DNA from: Serinus canaria | Taxonomy: Eukaryota; Chordata; Aves; Passeriformes; Fringillidae | Direction: 5' to 3' | Assembly (NCBI RefSeq): GCF_022539315.1 | Contig: NC_066313.1 | Location: 9,551,764 to 9,615,763, forward strand | DNA length: 64,000 bases | In this document: piece after piece, positions 50,101 through 61,735 of the stretch | How the letters are laid out: each line of letters starts with the position of its first letter | Numbering within the stretch: position 1 is the stretch's first letter | Notes under the pieces: model-generated | The model's database searches: none | What the model was told of the DNA's origin: nothing | Seen by the model: only the letters and a program-made list of their open reading frames with translations | Program-made: the position numbers and the translations under genes

Positions 50101-52699
50101 TGCTGGTCATATGTTACTACACCTGAAGATTACCTCATGAAGAAAGCTATAAGCTGTAATTAGGCCAAAGTGATCAAAAATTTGTTGTTTGTGGTTGTGT
50201 TTGTGAATTGGCAAAACAAAAGGACCATACCTACCCAATGCCAGTCTGTATAAAATACGTGAAATATTAAAGAATATTTCCCTTTTTAGTGGACATTTGA
50301 AATGCAATGGCGTTAGTGAAAATGCTGACTTGTTCAAAGCAAGGTTTTACATTGTAAATAGCTTAACAGTGTACAGTTCTTTTCCTGCTTCTCAAATAAA
50401 CTTAAGATAAATTTAATAATAGCTGATGTAGGCAAGAACACTTTGTAGATATATAGAGTCTTCAAAACCCTTAGGTACAGAGGTAGCCATAGAAGAGTCT
50501 AATGACCTATACAAACACTGCCAGTGAAATTAGTGGATTATCCATTTTAGCTCCTATTTTATTCATTCACTTCCAGAGAACACCCCTTTTCAACTATTAA
50601 ACACTTTGCAAAACTTTGAAAAGTTTCAGCCAAATTCAACCAAGCATTTTCATGCACAGATTTTGCTCATGTGTGTATCACTGATTTTTTTTTTTCCTTT
50701 GAGAAGATTTAGCAGTTCCCCCAAACAAAATAAAAGGTCATCCAAAGATGTGCAGGATCAGTACAGCAGAGGCACAAAGGTGTTATGGTTTACAAGCACA
50801 GGGCAAGTCACAGGTCAGAGTCACTGGCCTGTGAGCAAGGTTTGCTAGGAACAGTGTGTCCTTCCATTCTGAGATGTGGTCCAGATACTGGAATAAAAAA
50901 ACATATGCTTGTCTCTCTGGTCTTTCAACAACCTCCAGCAAGCACGGCCAACAGGACAGATGTTCTCTGCTTGAATAGCAAAGTCTGTACAGGGGAACTG
51001 AATGTGCCAACTATTTGTTTGGCCACGAGCAATATGCCACCTGATTAAATACTTGTGAGGGCAGGATGAGGAAAAGACTTGTCAGGAGCAGTGCACATAA
51101 AGCTTCAGTTCAAAGGGTGTTGTTGAGAGGGGACTTTAGAACAGGGAAATGGCACAGTAAGACTGCACTAATTCATACTCGGCCAGTCATCAAATCAAGC
51201 AGGACTAATTTGGTAAAGCAGCAGTGAGATCGGATTTGTCAGTGTTACAAGTAAAATTCATTGCTTTCCCAGTCTGATATTTCATAACATTGATTCCTAG
51301 ACCTATACATCTGCATTAAAATATATATTTAGTGTATGAAAGATTGGATCCAGTGCTTAAAGAACCAGTGTTCTAAGCATAGCCCTCTATTTTCAACCAT
51401 TCACTGAATTTTTCTTCTAAACCAAAATTACCATTTCTGGTGTTATATGTGCATATAAAATACTCTATTTTCTGGTTGCCATTAAAACCCTCTTGTTATT
51501 ATCTCAAAGAAGAAAGGATTAAGTTGAGGTGGGTCATACAGAATTTCTTGTAGATGACAGAGCTATTCACCCAGGCAATTACTGAAAGTGAATAGAGGTC
51601 TTAAATATCAAAAAACATACACATGACGCCTAATTTAAATGTAGGCAACTAAGTTAAGAGCCTGGTCCTTCTAGATTCTGAAATAGGGCAAAAGGCAGAT
51701 CCAGAAACTAATTCAGAGCATGTAATGTTAGGCAGCACCAGAAACACAAAAAGAGAAAGGAAGAAAAATGACACAGTGAGCATGGACCTTCCCAGAGAAC
51801 AGACTTTTGTCTTCCTCTCTGCTTTTCTGTTCCAGGTCACTGGCTTCTGATGCCATCTGACTAGTGAATACATGATGAGAGAACAGAATTTATAGATTTT
51901 AATCCTTATAAATGCTGAAGCATGATTATTATTCCTGCTACAATCAATAAGGTCTTCCACAGGAAGATTGGTCATGTGAGGTAAATCAGGAGCTGGAAAA
52001 GAAGACATGTTGGAAGAAACTGTGTAGGTTCTGTGGCTAGATGTATCTCACAAATCCCCCTGAAGAACAGTTTTCCTGCTGTCCTTGGATACCATAACTC
52101 TGATAACTCTGACTAATCTGCTTTTCTATAACCACCCTTGTGCATTAAAAAAAAAAAAAAAAAAAAATGTACCAGAAGCATTTGCTTTTTTCCTCTGTCT
52201 CACAGGTGTCTCTTGCAGCACAGTGTGTCACCTTCTGCTACAACATTAAAAAATTCCTGAGTTGTGGCATCTAACTTCAGAGTTTTTCTCTGGAAACACC
52301 AATCAAGCAACAGTAAGAACCCTATTTTGCAATATCCTTACTTTGCTAGACTGAGTTAGTATGTCTGCACTATTTTTAGTTACTAGTACACCTACAGTGC
52401 TTACCACATATATAAGAATGATCTACAGCATTGGTAAGATAAATATTTGGCAAATTAAATTGTTGCAAGTTTTTCATATACATCTTATGCTCAATTTAGG
52501 GTTTACATCCACAGCTCATTAAATGTGAAAAAATGGGAATAGAAAGATGGTGCAGTTTCTTGATAATCATTAAAACAGCCTCACCTAAAATAAGTGCAAT
52601 TTGATAATTTTAGAGTGAGATTCAGAGTAGGTAATAAGCACAAATACTTAGCTGCAATGTGGGAAGTTTCTAGTTGGTGACAGGAAACAGGATTTACAA
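50101..52699. other. Upstream DNA, unique-looking
   Basis: AT-rich with a 21-nt A-run at 52147-52167. The stretch 50780-51100 is somewhat GC-richer, with overlapping open frames on both strands but no recognisable protein. Confidence 0.45.
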
Positions 52700-52701
52700 G
52701 C

Positions 52702-52862
52702 AGGTGTCTGAGGGGGCTGTGGAGTTGCTGTCCTTGGAGATACTCAGAGTTTAACTGGACAATGTCCTAGACATTGAAGGTGAACCTGCTTTGAGTTGGA
52801 CTAGAGGATCTCCAGGGGTCTCTTCTAACCCAGATTTTTCCATGGTTCCATGATTCTGTGGC
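52702..52862 (+). mobile_element. CR1 LINE, 3' end
   Basis: Plus-orientation CR1 tail: TGTCCTTGGAGATACTCAGA, then GAGTTGGACTAGAGGATCTC, CAGGGGTCTCTTCTAACCC and finally TTCCATGATTCTGTG. Confidence 0.88.
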
Positions 52863-54200
52863 TGGCAATACTGACAAAGCTCCAATCATGCAGATGTACT
52901 TTGTTTTACACCAAACACCAATGTTTCTTAGCAGAGAGTTATGTACTCAAGTGTTCAGTAGCACTCACTTCCATTACAGAAGTAACAAAAAACTGCACAT
53001 ACAAACTATAAGTAGAAGAATTGCTTGATTTTCCTCAAATGTAAGCCTGTAGAAATAACAGGAGCCTTTGCTGAGAGATTCCTACTCAGACTGAACAGTG
53101 AACATTACAGGAGTAGAAGTGCTTTCCTTGCTCTCTTTTGATTGGAAGCACTTTCCTTAGGAACTGCAGTATGTAGCATTAATAGCCTTTCTGCCAAGTG
53201 CAGTAAGTTGCACATCAGGCTTATGGCTGTCTCCACAGTAGACTGCAGCATTAATTCATTATTTGCAGCAGGTCACTGCATCCCTTCCAGTCCTTCCCAT
53301 GACTACATCTGGCTGGGCCTTTCCCATGTCAGGAACTTTCTCTAAAACACTAATATTTTCATATTGGTCTGTCTTAAAACATCTCCTGTTTGTAAGAGCT
53401 GTCAGTTTGCCTGTCTGCTGCATCAGGAATTTCTATTCCCTCTCTTATATCCAGAATTCTGTGTAAGTTATGCATTTCTTTGTCTAATAAAGTAAAAGTG
53501 AATTACTTAATAAGATGAAGGCACCAATTATGATCTGTGTAAATAAGAACATCAAAGACACATTCTATCAACTAGAAATAAAATAAGACTCCAAGTATTT
53601 TAGTTTATTATTTCAATAGTGTGACCTCTATCTGGACATATCTTAGTTAAAAAATAACAAAAATTCACTCTGCCCTAATTGACACAAAAAACCAAAACCA
53701 TTCCTTAAGTGTCAAGGTAAACGTAATTTCTAAAGACAGTTTGGCTTTCCAGGGATATAAGGTGGTCATTGTGTAATTCCAAAAAAGAATGAGCATTTAT
53801 AATTAATAACTGGAAGGTGATAAAATCTTACCCTATCTACAGGAGAGATGCAAAAGAGAAATTCTCATTAGAAAAATTTATTTTTTCATAGTGCAATCAG
53901 ATGGATTCACGAGAAATCAAGTGTAGCCACTGCACCCTGACTTCCAAGTATCAGAAAATCAGGTTATACTTCAACACATTTCTAACTGTACACAATGATA
54001 CACAAATGAGTCTTAAACTGAGCTCCATATTCCTACATAATTATATTAGAAATAGCATGTTATGCTCTCTTATCAAGTGACATATGTCACACTTTCCATA
54101 ACAAGTGCTTATTGACAGCCAACTAGATTAGCCAACAATATTTACACTTTAATTACAGCTTTTAAAATGGAATTATGTAACTATAATATGTACATAAGTT
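52863..54200. other. Upstream DNA, nothing recognised
   Basis: AT-rich unique sequence. The two short plus frames at 53142-53466 are not supported as coding. Confidence 0.45.
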
Positions 54201-54204
54201 AACA

Positions 54205-54257
54205 GTTGGGCTTGATATCTTAGAGGTCTTTTCCAACCTTAAAAATTCTGTGATTTT
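54205..54257 (+). mobile_element. CR1 LINE, short 3' end
   Basis: GTTGGGCTTGATATCTTAGA, then GGTCTTTTCCAACCTTAAAA and ATTCTGTGATTTT, match the plus-strand CR1 terminus. Only about 53 bp remain. Confidence 0.75.
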
Positions 54258-56844
54258 ACTATATGATATGTTAACAGGGCCAAAATTCATACAAGTAGAT
54301 CCGTGTGTAAATGTCCATTATGTGGATACCCGTTTGTAGATGGGCAAATATTCTTATAATAGGCAGTGTTTAATTTAATAAGGTAGGAAACAAGATTTAT
54401 TATGTCATTAAAAAGTCAATTGACTTGGAAATTCTAATAGACACGTCCAGTATTGTTGCTCAATCTTAAATGGCCTTTGAATTTAGCTGAATTTCATAGT
54501 GATTGTTCTGTAGAAGACAGGCTTAGTGTGTTCCCTTTGTTACCTCTGGCCTCCAAAGTGGCACAGATAGGTTAGGCTTAGCATAATTTCTGCTTTATTA
54601 CAGTCCTCAACTGTAATCATATATTAGTCAAAGCCAGGACCAGTTGTGGTACCAGAGAGCTTCTGATTTATGAAGACGTCAGCTCCCAAGAATCTGGCCC
54701 ATCATTGTGGTGGCACCCCTAACAACATTAGAGGGTTGTGCTTGTGTCTATCAGTGGATTTGTAATGTTCCCAGCAGGTTATGATTCTTTTTTTTCAATA
54801 TGGTGCTGTCAACACTGTTCTCATCAGTTATACATATCAGTGGATTATTAACAATATTTGTCAGACTTTTATATTAGTTTTGTCCCACAACAGCTTTGCC
54901 TCACTTCAGCAATAGAATTACATTTTACATTGTCTCAAGAAATGCTTTTAAATTAGAATTGATGTTTCAGTTGTATGATTTTTCACTGTTGATATAATTT
55001 AGTTTTCTATCTAAATTTTTATATGAGTATATGACTTATTTTTTAGAAGTGTGATCCTATTAAAGACAGCTGAAACATAGAGGGTTCCTGCAGCAGAATT
55101 TGGGCTAATAATTTTCCCATGCATGGCAGACTAGAAGAGTGGTCAAGACTCATGTAAATTTCAAAAGTAAATGGAAAAGAAACATAAAACAAGAAAAAAC
55201 TTGAGACCTCAGAGTAAGACTTCTCCTTAAAATGTGTGCATTTAATCAAAATGTTGAATACAGACAAATGTAAACATCAAGTATCTTGTAGACTCACTAG
55301 AGGAGCTATCATATTTTGTTTATACTGCAGCTAAAGCCATTATAGGATTTGATTGCTTAAATTGTATATAAAATCACCAAACTTTTACCAGGAAAAATAC
55401 GTGGGAATGTTTTCCTCTATGCTGTTATCCCATTATACTGGAAGCAGCTGTGCCAGTACACAGCCCCTTTAAAACCAATAAAACTGAACATGCAAAGGGG
55501 CCAGCTCAGAGCACAGAAGCAGAAGCCAACGATTCATTTGAACGTCTGTCTCTGAACTGAAACACAAAATAGCAATTACCTCAGAGCTGCTTGCTGCCCC
55601 AGCTAGGAAGACTCTCTCACATTTAAAGCACATTACCCACACAACAAAAAATAGTTGGTTTTTTTTTTTTTTTTTTTCTTTTTTTTTTTTTTCTATTCAT
55701 TGTACAGCTTGCAGTGCTGGGCTGATGGTGGAATTTAGCACATTTCAATCTCAGGCACCAGTTCAAACCTTGCCCGTGATGGTGACCAAAAGTTATTACT
55801 TGATTCCCACTTAAATTATTTTACAGTCAGCTCCTTGTAGACAAGAGAAACACATTGTAAGCTTATCTTACCCAGACAATCAGCAATAGCTCAGCACTTT
55901 AGGACAACCTAGAGAAGAATAGGGCATTTTGCATTGCCATGGCCCAGAAGGTTCTTATCTCGAGAATGAGGAAAGAATTGGGTTTCAACAGCATCTACCA
56001 CAATGAGATCCTGTTACCAGGACTGTGTCTCTGTGGACTTCTGTAATATAAATAGTAATTAAATCCCACTGCCCCATTACCAGCCAAAAGATTTTCTAAA
56101 AGAAACGTGTCTTCCATGATTCTGGCAAAAAGTTATGAAAAAAATTTACTCTTTATAATTTCCCAAGGGAAAAAAAAAAAACAAAACAAAACTCAAGAAA
56201 ACAAAATGCTCTTTAATCTGTAAGTGGCATATCTATTGAAATGTCAGATTTAAAGCATATGAGACAATAAGGGAAGCTACAAGATTATTTTTAACTAAAA
56301 AGGGTAAATACCACTACATATTAAATTAGAATTTTGTAATAAAGCTTATAGATATGTAGGTGGCATCAAATAATGAAGAAATGTGCAGAATTTATTATTT
56401 TGCTATTAAAAAAAACCCCAACAATCCAGCCTGAAGAATAGAAGGAAGGAGATAATCTCATCTAAATTTGCCCAGAATTTACTTCAAAAACTTCCACAAG
56501 TGCTTACAGGGCTTGAATTCTTATATAACAAAAACCACTTTAAGTCTTTTTCAATATCCTTTGGAAGAAGTAGCACAGCTGATATCAAATAATTTAAATA
56601 ATGCAGCAGACCACCTGAGAAATTTTTACTCTGGGAATTGTAGAAAACCTTTCAAGTGACCTCTATTTCAAAGAAAATTGGCTTAAAATCCACTGTTCTT
56701 TTACTGTTGGCCACCACTGTTCTTTAGTGCTTCTGCAGGCATAGGATAGAGCTGGTTATGTCATCACAAGCAGTACTGGCTTAGAAATCTGAGTACCACT
56801 TTTTTTCTTTTTTCCCTCCATAAATCCATTTTTCCCTTTTATCA
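54258..56844. other. Upstream DNA with a long T-tract
   Basis: AT-rich. At 55659-55692 there are 19 T, one C and 14 T. No gene or CR1 copy is visible. Confidence 0.45.
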
Positions 56845-56847
56845 GAA

Positions 56848-57080
56848 GCTGTACTGATAGACAAGGGGGAATGGCTTCAAGCAGAAAGAGGACAGGTTTA
56901 GGTTAGATATTAGGAAGCAAATTCTTTACTGTGAAAGTGGTGAAGCACTGGAACAGGTTTTCCAGAGAAGTTGTAGATTCCCCACCCCTGATCAAGGATA
57001 GGTTGGATGGGGATCTGAGCAGCTTGGTTTAGTCGAAGGTGTCCCTTCCAACCCAAACCATTCTATGATTCTGTAATTCT
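56848..57080 (+). mobile_element. CR1 LINE, 3' end
   Basis: Plus-orientation CR1: GGGGGAATGGCTTCAAGCAG, then AGGTTAGATATTAGGAAG, CACTGGAACAGGTTTTCCAG and CCATTCTATGATTCTGTAAT at the terminus. Confidence 0.92.
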
Positions 57081-60000
57081 AATTTCCTTAACACATGGCC
57101 TGGAAGTTTGTCAGTGATTCCACATATGCTCTGGTAGAAGTATGGATCTATTAATTTACAAATGAACATAAATCCACATTGCCCAAATGAAATGTACAAT
57201 GTCTTCTGAGTCAGGGAGGAGCTTAAATCTTAGCCATCAACAATTTGCAGTGTCTACCCTTAAACTACTTAACATGAAAATCTAAAGGATTCTAATTCTA
57301 AAATTTTGTGGAGGCCGGAACACATCAGTGATCAGCATATTTGCAGAAAACTTTCCATTTGCTGAAGTCATATCTTGGACAAGGAATATGTAGAAAACTG
57401 ATATAAGCCTTTCATAACACCAACACAAGAAAAATAAAGGAGCTGGTGTCTGATACACACTGAGATGTCTCTTCCACCAGAAATAACATTATGGATACAA
57501 GAGTGCCACGAGAAGGCTACAGCATCTGAGGCACTGAATCCTGGGTTTGTAGGCAGTGACTTAATTCAAATACTGCCAAGTGAAATCACAGTGGTGGACC
57601 AAACAATTGAGGAAAATATCCTTAAAAGAGTGTCAAAATGAGCAAAAAAATGAAATGAGTGCTGAGTGATAGCAAGTAAATGTGAAGAACCCCTGGCATC
57701 TTATATGTGTGTCTTGAAACATCTTAAAATACATTGAAAATTTTGGATTTGAATTCTTTAAGTCCCTAGAAATCAAAACTGCAATAATTAATAACCACCT
57801 TTCATAATCTAGGCAAATAGTGGATGATAGTTCTTTTATATAGAAAATGTATCCCTTATTGCAGTTTCAAAAGTCTTGCTTACCATTAACGTTTTAGATA
57901 TACATCATATTTAAGATGCTTAAATCAAAGTGCTTAATATTCTAGACAGACAGGCTCATTAAGCTGAACAGTAGGATTGCTGTCATATGCCCTTCAGGCA
58001 CTGACAGTAGGAAATTTTCTATTTTTAATTCCAAATGTTTAAAGGAAAGTTTTTTTCATTAGGACTATAACTGTACTTCTTTTCTTTGAGAGGCATTACT
58101 GTGTGTTCAGCATCTCAACTTTGTTTTGGTGGTCTCTTACATTCTGAACTATTTAAGCAAAAGAGTAGTGACAGCAACAGTTTTGGTGTAGTAGTTACCC
58201 ACTTTTTTTTTTTTTTTTTTTATATCCATTCATCATCTGCCTGTCAATATTAAAGAATCTTCTACTGCAGCTATAGGTGGTCAGATTGATACCACTGTAT
58301 ACTAAGTCCCATTTGGTCTATATAATTTTAATGCATTAAAAATACCTACCAAATTTTATTCGATGTTAAGAGCAAAACCATTTTGCAGAAAAAATGTTTC
58401 TCTGAGGCCAAGCCTATCAAAATCATATAGAGGTGCCTCACAGTGGCGTAAGGAATTGTGTGGAAGCCTCATTAGTGCTGCAAGTCAGTGTGAGTTCAGT
58501 TTCTAGCTGTTAGTTTCTTTTGAAGGTTCTTAACGAGTACCTATCTAAACATCTTTATTCTGTCCATGTATAGAAACTTCCCCTCATCAAGATCATCCTT
58601 GATCTGGAGATCTAGAAAATAAATCAAAGACTTTTTAAAGGGAGTTTGGATTGCTAAGTACTCTTCTTTAAGATCAAAAGAAAAGTGCAAGTACAAATCT
58701 TTTGAGTAGTAAGATACCTATTATTAAATAGGAATTAACACAGGATTCCTCGAACAGCGTTGCTAGGGTGGGTCAGAAGTTGTGTTTTGTGATTACTGGT
58801 GAAGAAAGCAAAGACAAAAGGCCAAGAGACAGGGAATAAAAATGTAATGTATAAAAACTGACATGAGCAGGAGCAGAAAGGCAATTCCAGGACAAAAGTA
58901 GGAACACAAAGGTAATTTAGCAGTCATCTGAGGAAAGAAATTGCTCCTAATGCTACTTTTGCTACTTTCAGAGAAAAAGAATCTCATATAGTCTATGAAG
59001 AAGTCAGGAAGGACTGAACCTGCTTCAGTGTCACCCCATTAAAAAAAAAAATCCACAAAATATGTGTAGAGAAATTCAACTATTGGCCATATATTGTTCT
59101 TTCATATTTTCAATAAGGCAAGAAAATAATACGGATTTTAGAAAATATTTTATCACAATATTAGATCTCTACTCCTATGTTGCAACAGCAGCTGATAAAA
59201 CCATTCTGTTTTTTCTCCTGTCTTCTCAGGAAGCATCATTATAAAATCAGTTCAAAGAGTCTATTTGTGGATCAGTACCTTCACCATTTTTTCCCTAATT
59301 ATATAGAAGCCAAAACTGTAACATGAATAGTAGCTAAATCTCACTTCCACATTAAATCTGAGTGCCATGACAACATGTTCTTGTTCCTAGAATTGAGTTG
59401 GTCTTCTCTGTCTCTTCCTCCCTTTCTTTGTTGAGATCCAGTGAGAAGAGTTCAGCTGAATGACTCTACTGCTTGGGAGGTTTGGCCATAGGGTTTGCTG
59501 AGACTACTAAGGAACTTCAAGATAAAACATCCTACTATTTTTCTATTCTTGTCAAACTTGATTCCTTTACTATTGCATCTTAAAAGTCTAGTGGTGCCAT
59601 TTTTATTCATGCAAGCATCCACAATTTTGTGTTTGTACTCCTGTGTGTGATTTGGGGATGTTGCTGCCATTTCTCCTATGATCAGGTTTCTGAACCGAGA
59701 CTCGTAGCCACACCAGATTCATTTAGGCTCATTGAACTTTTTTTCCCAATAAAAACAGTCTAAAATTCATCTAATTGGTGATTTGGATTTGATTTTATAA
59801 GACACAGGGGCTGTAAAATAAAAAAAGATTCTGTTAAAAAAAATCCATTGGCAATCTCAATAATACTGTTCTTTCTACTTATTTTGGCTCTTTTTCCTCA
59901 GTGTAAGGTTGCATACTGGAGGCATTTCCTCTTAAAGTTAAAAAGTGAGGTCACTGAAACCATTGTGATAAGATATTCTTTCTATCTGAAATTAGATACG

Positions 60001-60302
60001 TCTGTCTTATCTCTGTTTGATTAATTCCACTGCAATAGAGTCATCTCTTGTTTTCATATAAGATCCTTTCAGCTTCCATTTAACTCCTTCCTTTTTAGTT
60101 TCCAGAAAAGATAAGTATTTTAAGAGAATAATCAAAACCAAGTAAGATTTTAGTGGGGAGATTCACATACTAAAAGTAAAGTTTCCAATTTTACTCTTGA
60201 AAATAGACAGCTATCTGGTGGATCAGTTTTATTTTTCTTCCTGGTCTGCTCAAGATGAAAAGTGCTAACTCAAAAAATTGTCTATGTAATTTGGTAAGCG
60301 CA
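57081..60302. other. Upstream DNA, nothing recognised
   Basis: AT-rich unique sequence with a 19-nt T-run at 58203-58221. No supportable exon or repeat family. Confidence 0.45.
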
Positions 60303-61050
60303 GAGTCATAGAATGGCTTGGGTTGAAAAGGACTTTAAAGATCATTTAATTCCACCCCCCCTGCCATAGGCAGGGACACCTTCCACTAGGTTGCTCAGAG
60401 CCCAGTCCAGCCTGGCCTTGAGCGGGGATGGGGCAGGCACAGCTTCTCTGGGCAACCTGTGCCAGGGCCTCACCACCCTCACAGGGAAGAATTTCTGCCT
60501 AATGTCCAATCTAAAGCTTTCTTTGTTCACATTGAAGCCATTCCCCCTTGTCCTGTCACTCCAGGCTCTTGCACAAAGTCCCTCTCCAGCTCTCTTGAAG
60601 GCTCCCTTCAGGTGCTGTAAAGGCTGCCATGAAGTCTCCCTAAAGCCTTTTCTATTCCAGTCAGAACAAGCCCAGTTCTCTCAGCCTTTCTTCCCAGCAG
60701 AGCTGCTCCATCCCTCTGATCACCTTGGTGCCTCCTCTGGCCTGGCTCCAGCAGGTCCCTGTCCTTGCTGTGCTGGGAGCCCAGAGCTGGATGCAGCCCT
60801 GCAGGTGGGGTCTCAGCAGAGGGGGCAGAGGGGCAGAATCCCCTCCCTGCCCTGCTGCCCACGGGGCTCTGGATGAGCCCAGCACTCGGGGGGCTCTGGG
60901 CTCCCAATGGCCGGGGCATGTCCAGCCTCTCACCCACCAGCACCCCCAGGTCCTTCTCCCAGGGCTGCTCTGGATCTGCTCATCCCCAGCCTGGATTGGT
61001 GTCAAGGGTTGCTCTAACCCAGGTGTAGCACCCTGCACTTGGCACTGTTA
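60303..61050 (-). mobile_element. CR1 LINE fragment, about 750 bp, longest copy
   Basis: Runs from GAGTCATAGAATGGCTTGGG to TGCACTTGGCACTGTTAG. The minus translation at 60342-60530 keeps RLDIRQKFFPVRVVRPW and RLPREAV, the ORF2 C-terminus. The following part (60661-61038) covers the reverse transcriptase C-terminal region with frame breaks. It is 5' truncated and inactive. Confidence 0.93.
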
Positions 61051-61409
61051 GGTCCTAAAAGAAGTCAAGCATTTACTTTTAACAGATACAAACTCCAATG
61101 CATCATCAGATATGATTCATCTTGTTTTCTACAAGAAGCAACTACCTCGAGATAAGCAAGCGCAATAACTCTTGGCTAGGATAGTTTGCATAAAGCAAAA
61201 CACTCATTCTGTATTAACAAAATACTATAAAACATAAAGCTTTTACCAGACTGCAGATAGCAACCCTAAAATAGATCTCCAAACCTCTTTTATTCCCATT
61301 TCATTTTGCAAGAAGATACATTATTGTTAAGCCATGTGTTATATCTCACAGAAAGCTGTGGGGAAGTCCAAACATTGACTGTAGTATGAATTAAAACACA
61401 GTCATCGTG
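61051..61409. other. Spacer between two CR1 copies
   Basis: About 360 bp of AT-rich sequence with nothing recognised. Confidence 0.5.
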
Positions 61410-61735
61410 GAATCACAGAATTACAGAATATCCTGAATTGGAAAGGACCACAATGAAAATCAGTGTGCTACTCCTGGCCTCACACAGGACAGCCTCAAGA
61501 GTCCCACCAGGTGCCCAAAAGCATTGCCCAATCACTTCTTGAGCTCTGTCAGACTTGGTGCTGTAGCCACTTCCCTGGGGAGCTTGTTCCCGTGCCCAGC
61601 CACTCTCTGGATAGAGAATCTTTTCCTGATATCCAACCTAAACCTCCCCTAAGGCAGCTTCAAGCTGTTCCCTCAGGTCCTGTCACTGGGCACCAGAGAG
61701 AAGTCTGTCCCTGATGAGAAAGTTCTACACCACAA
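61410..61735 (-). mobile_element. CR1 LINE fragment, subfamily shared with 33794
   Basis: GAATCACAGAATTACAGAAT, then CACTTCTTGAGCTCTGTCAG, CGTGCCCAGCCACTCTCTGG and GGTCCTGTCACTGGGCACCA. Same block order as the 33794 copy. Confidence 0.88.

Noticed and set aside
60391..61051. Plus-strand frames of 108-161 codons at the right end
   Set aside because: They are the antisense of a CR1 ORF2 fragment.
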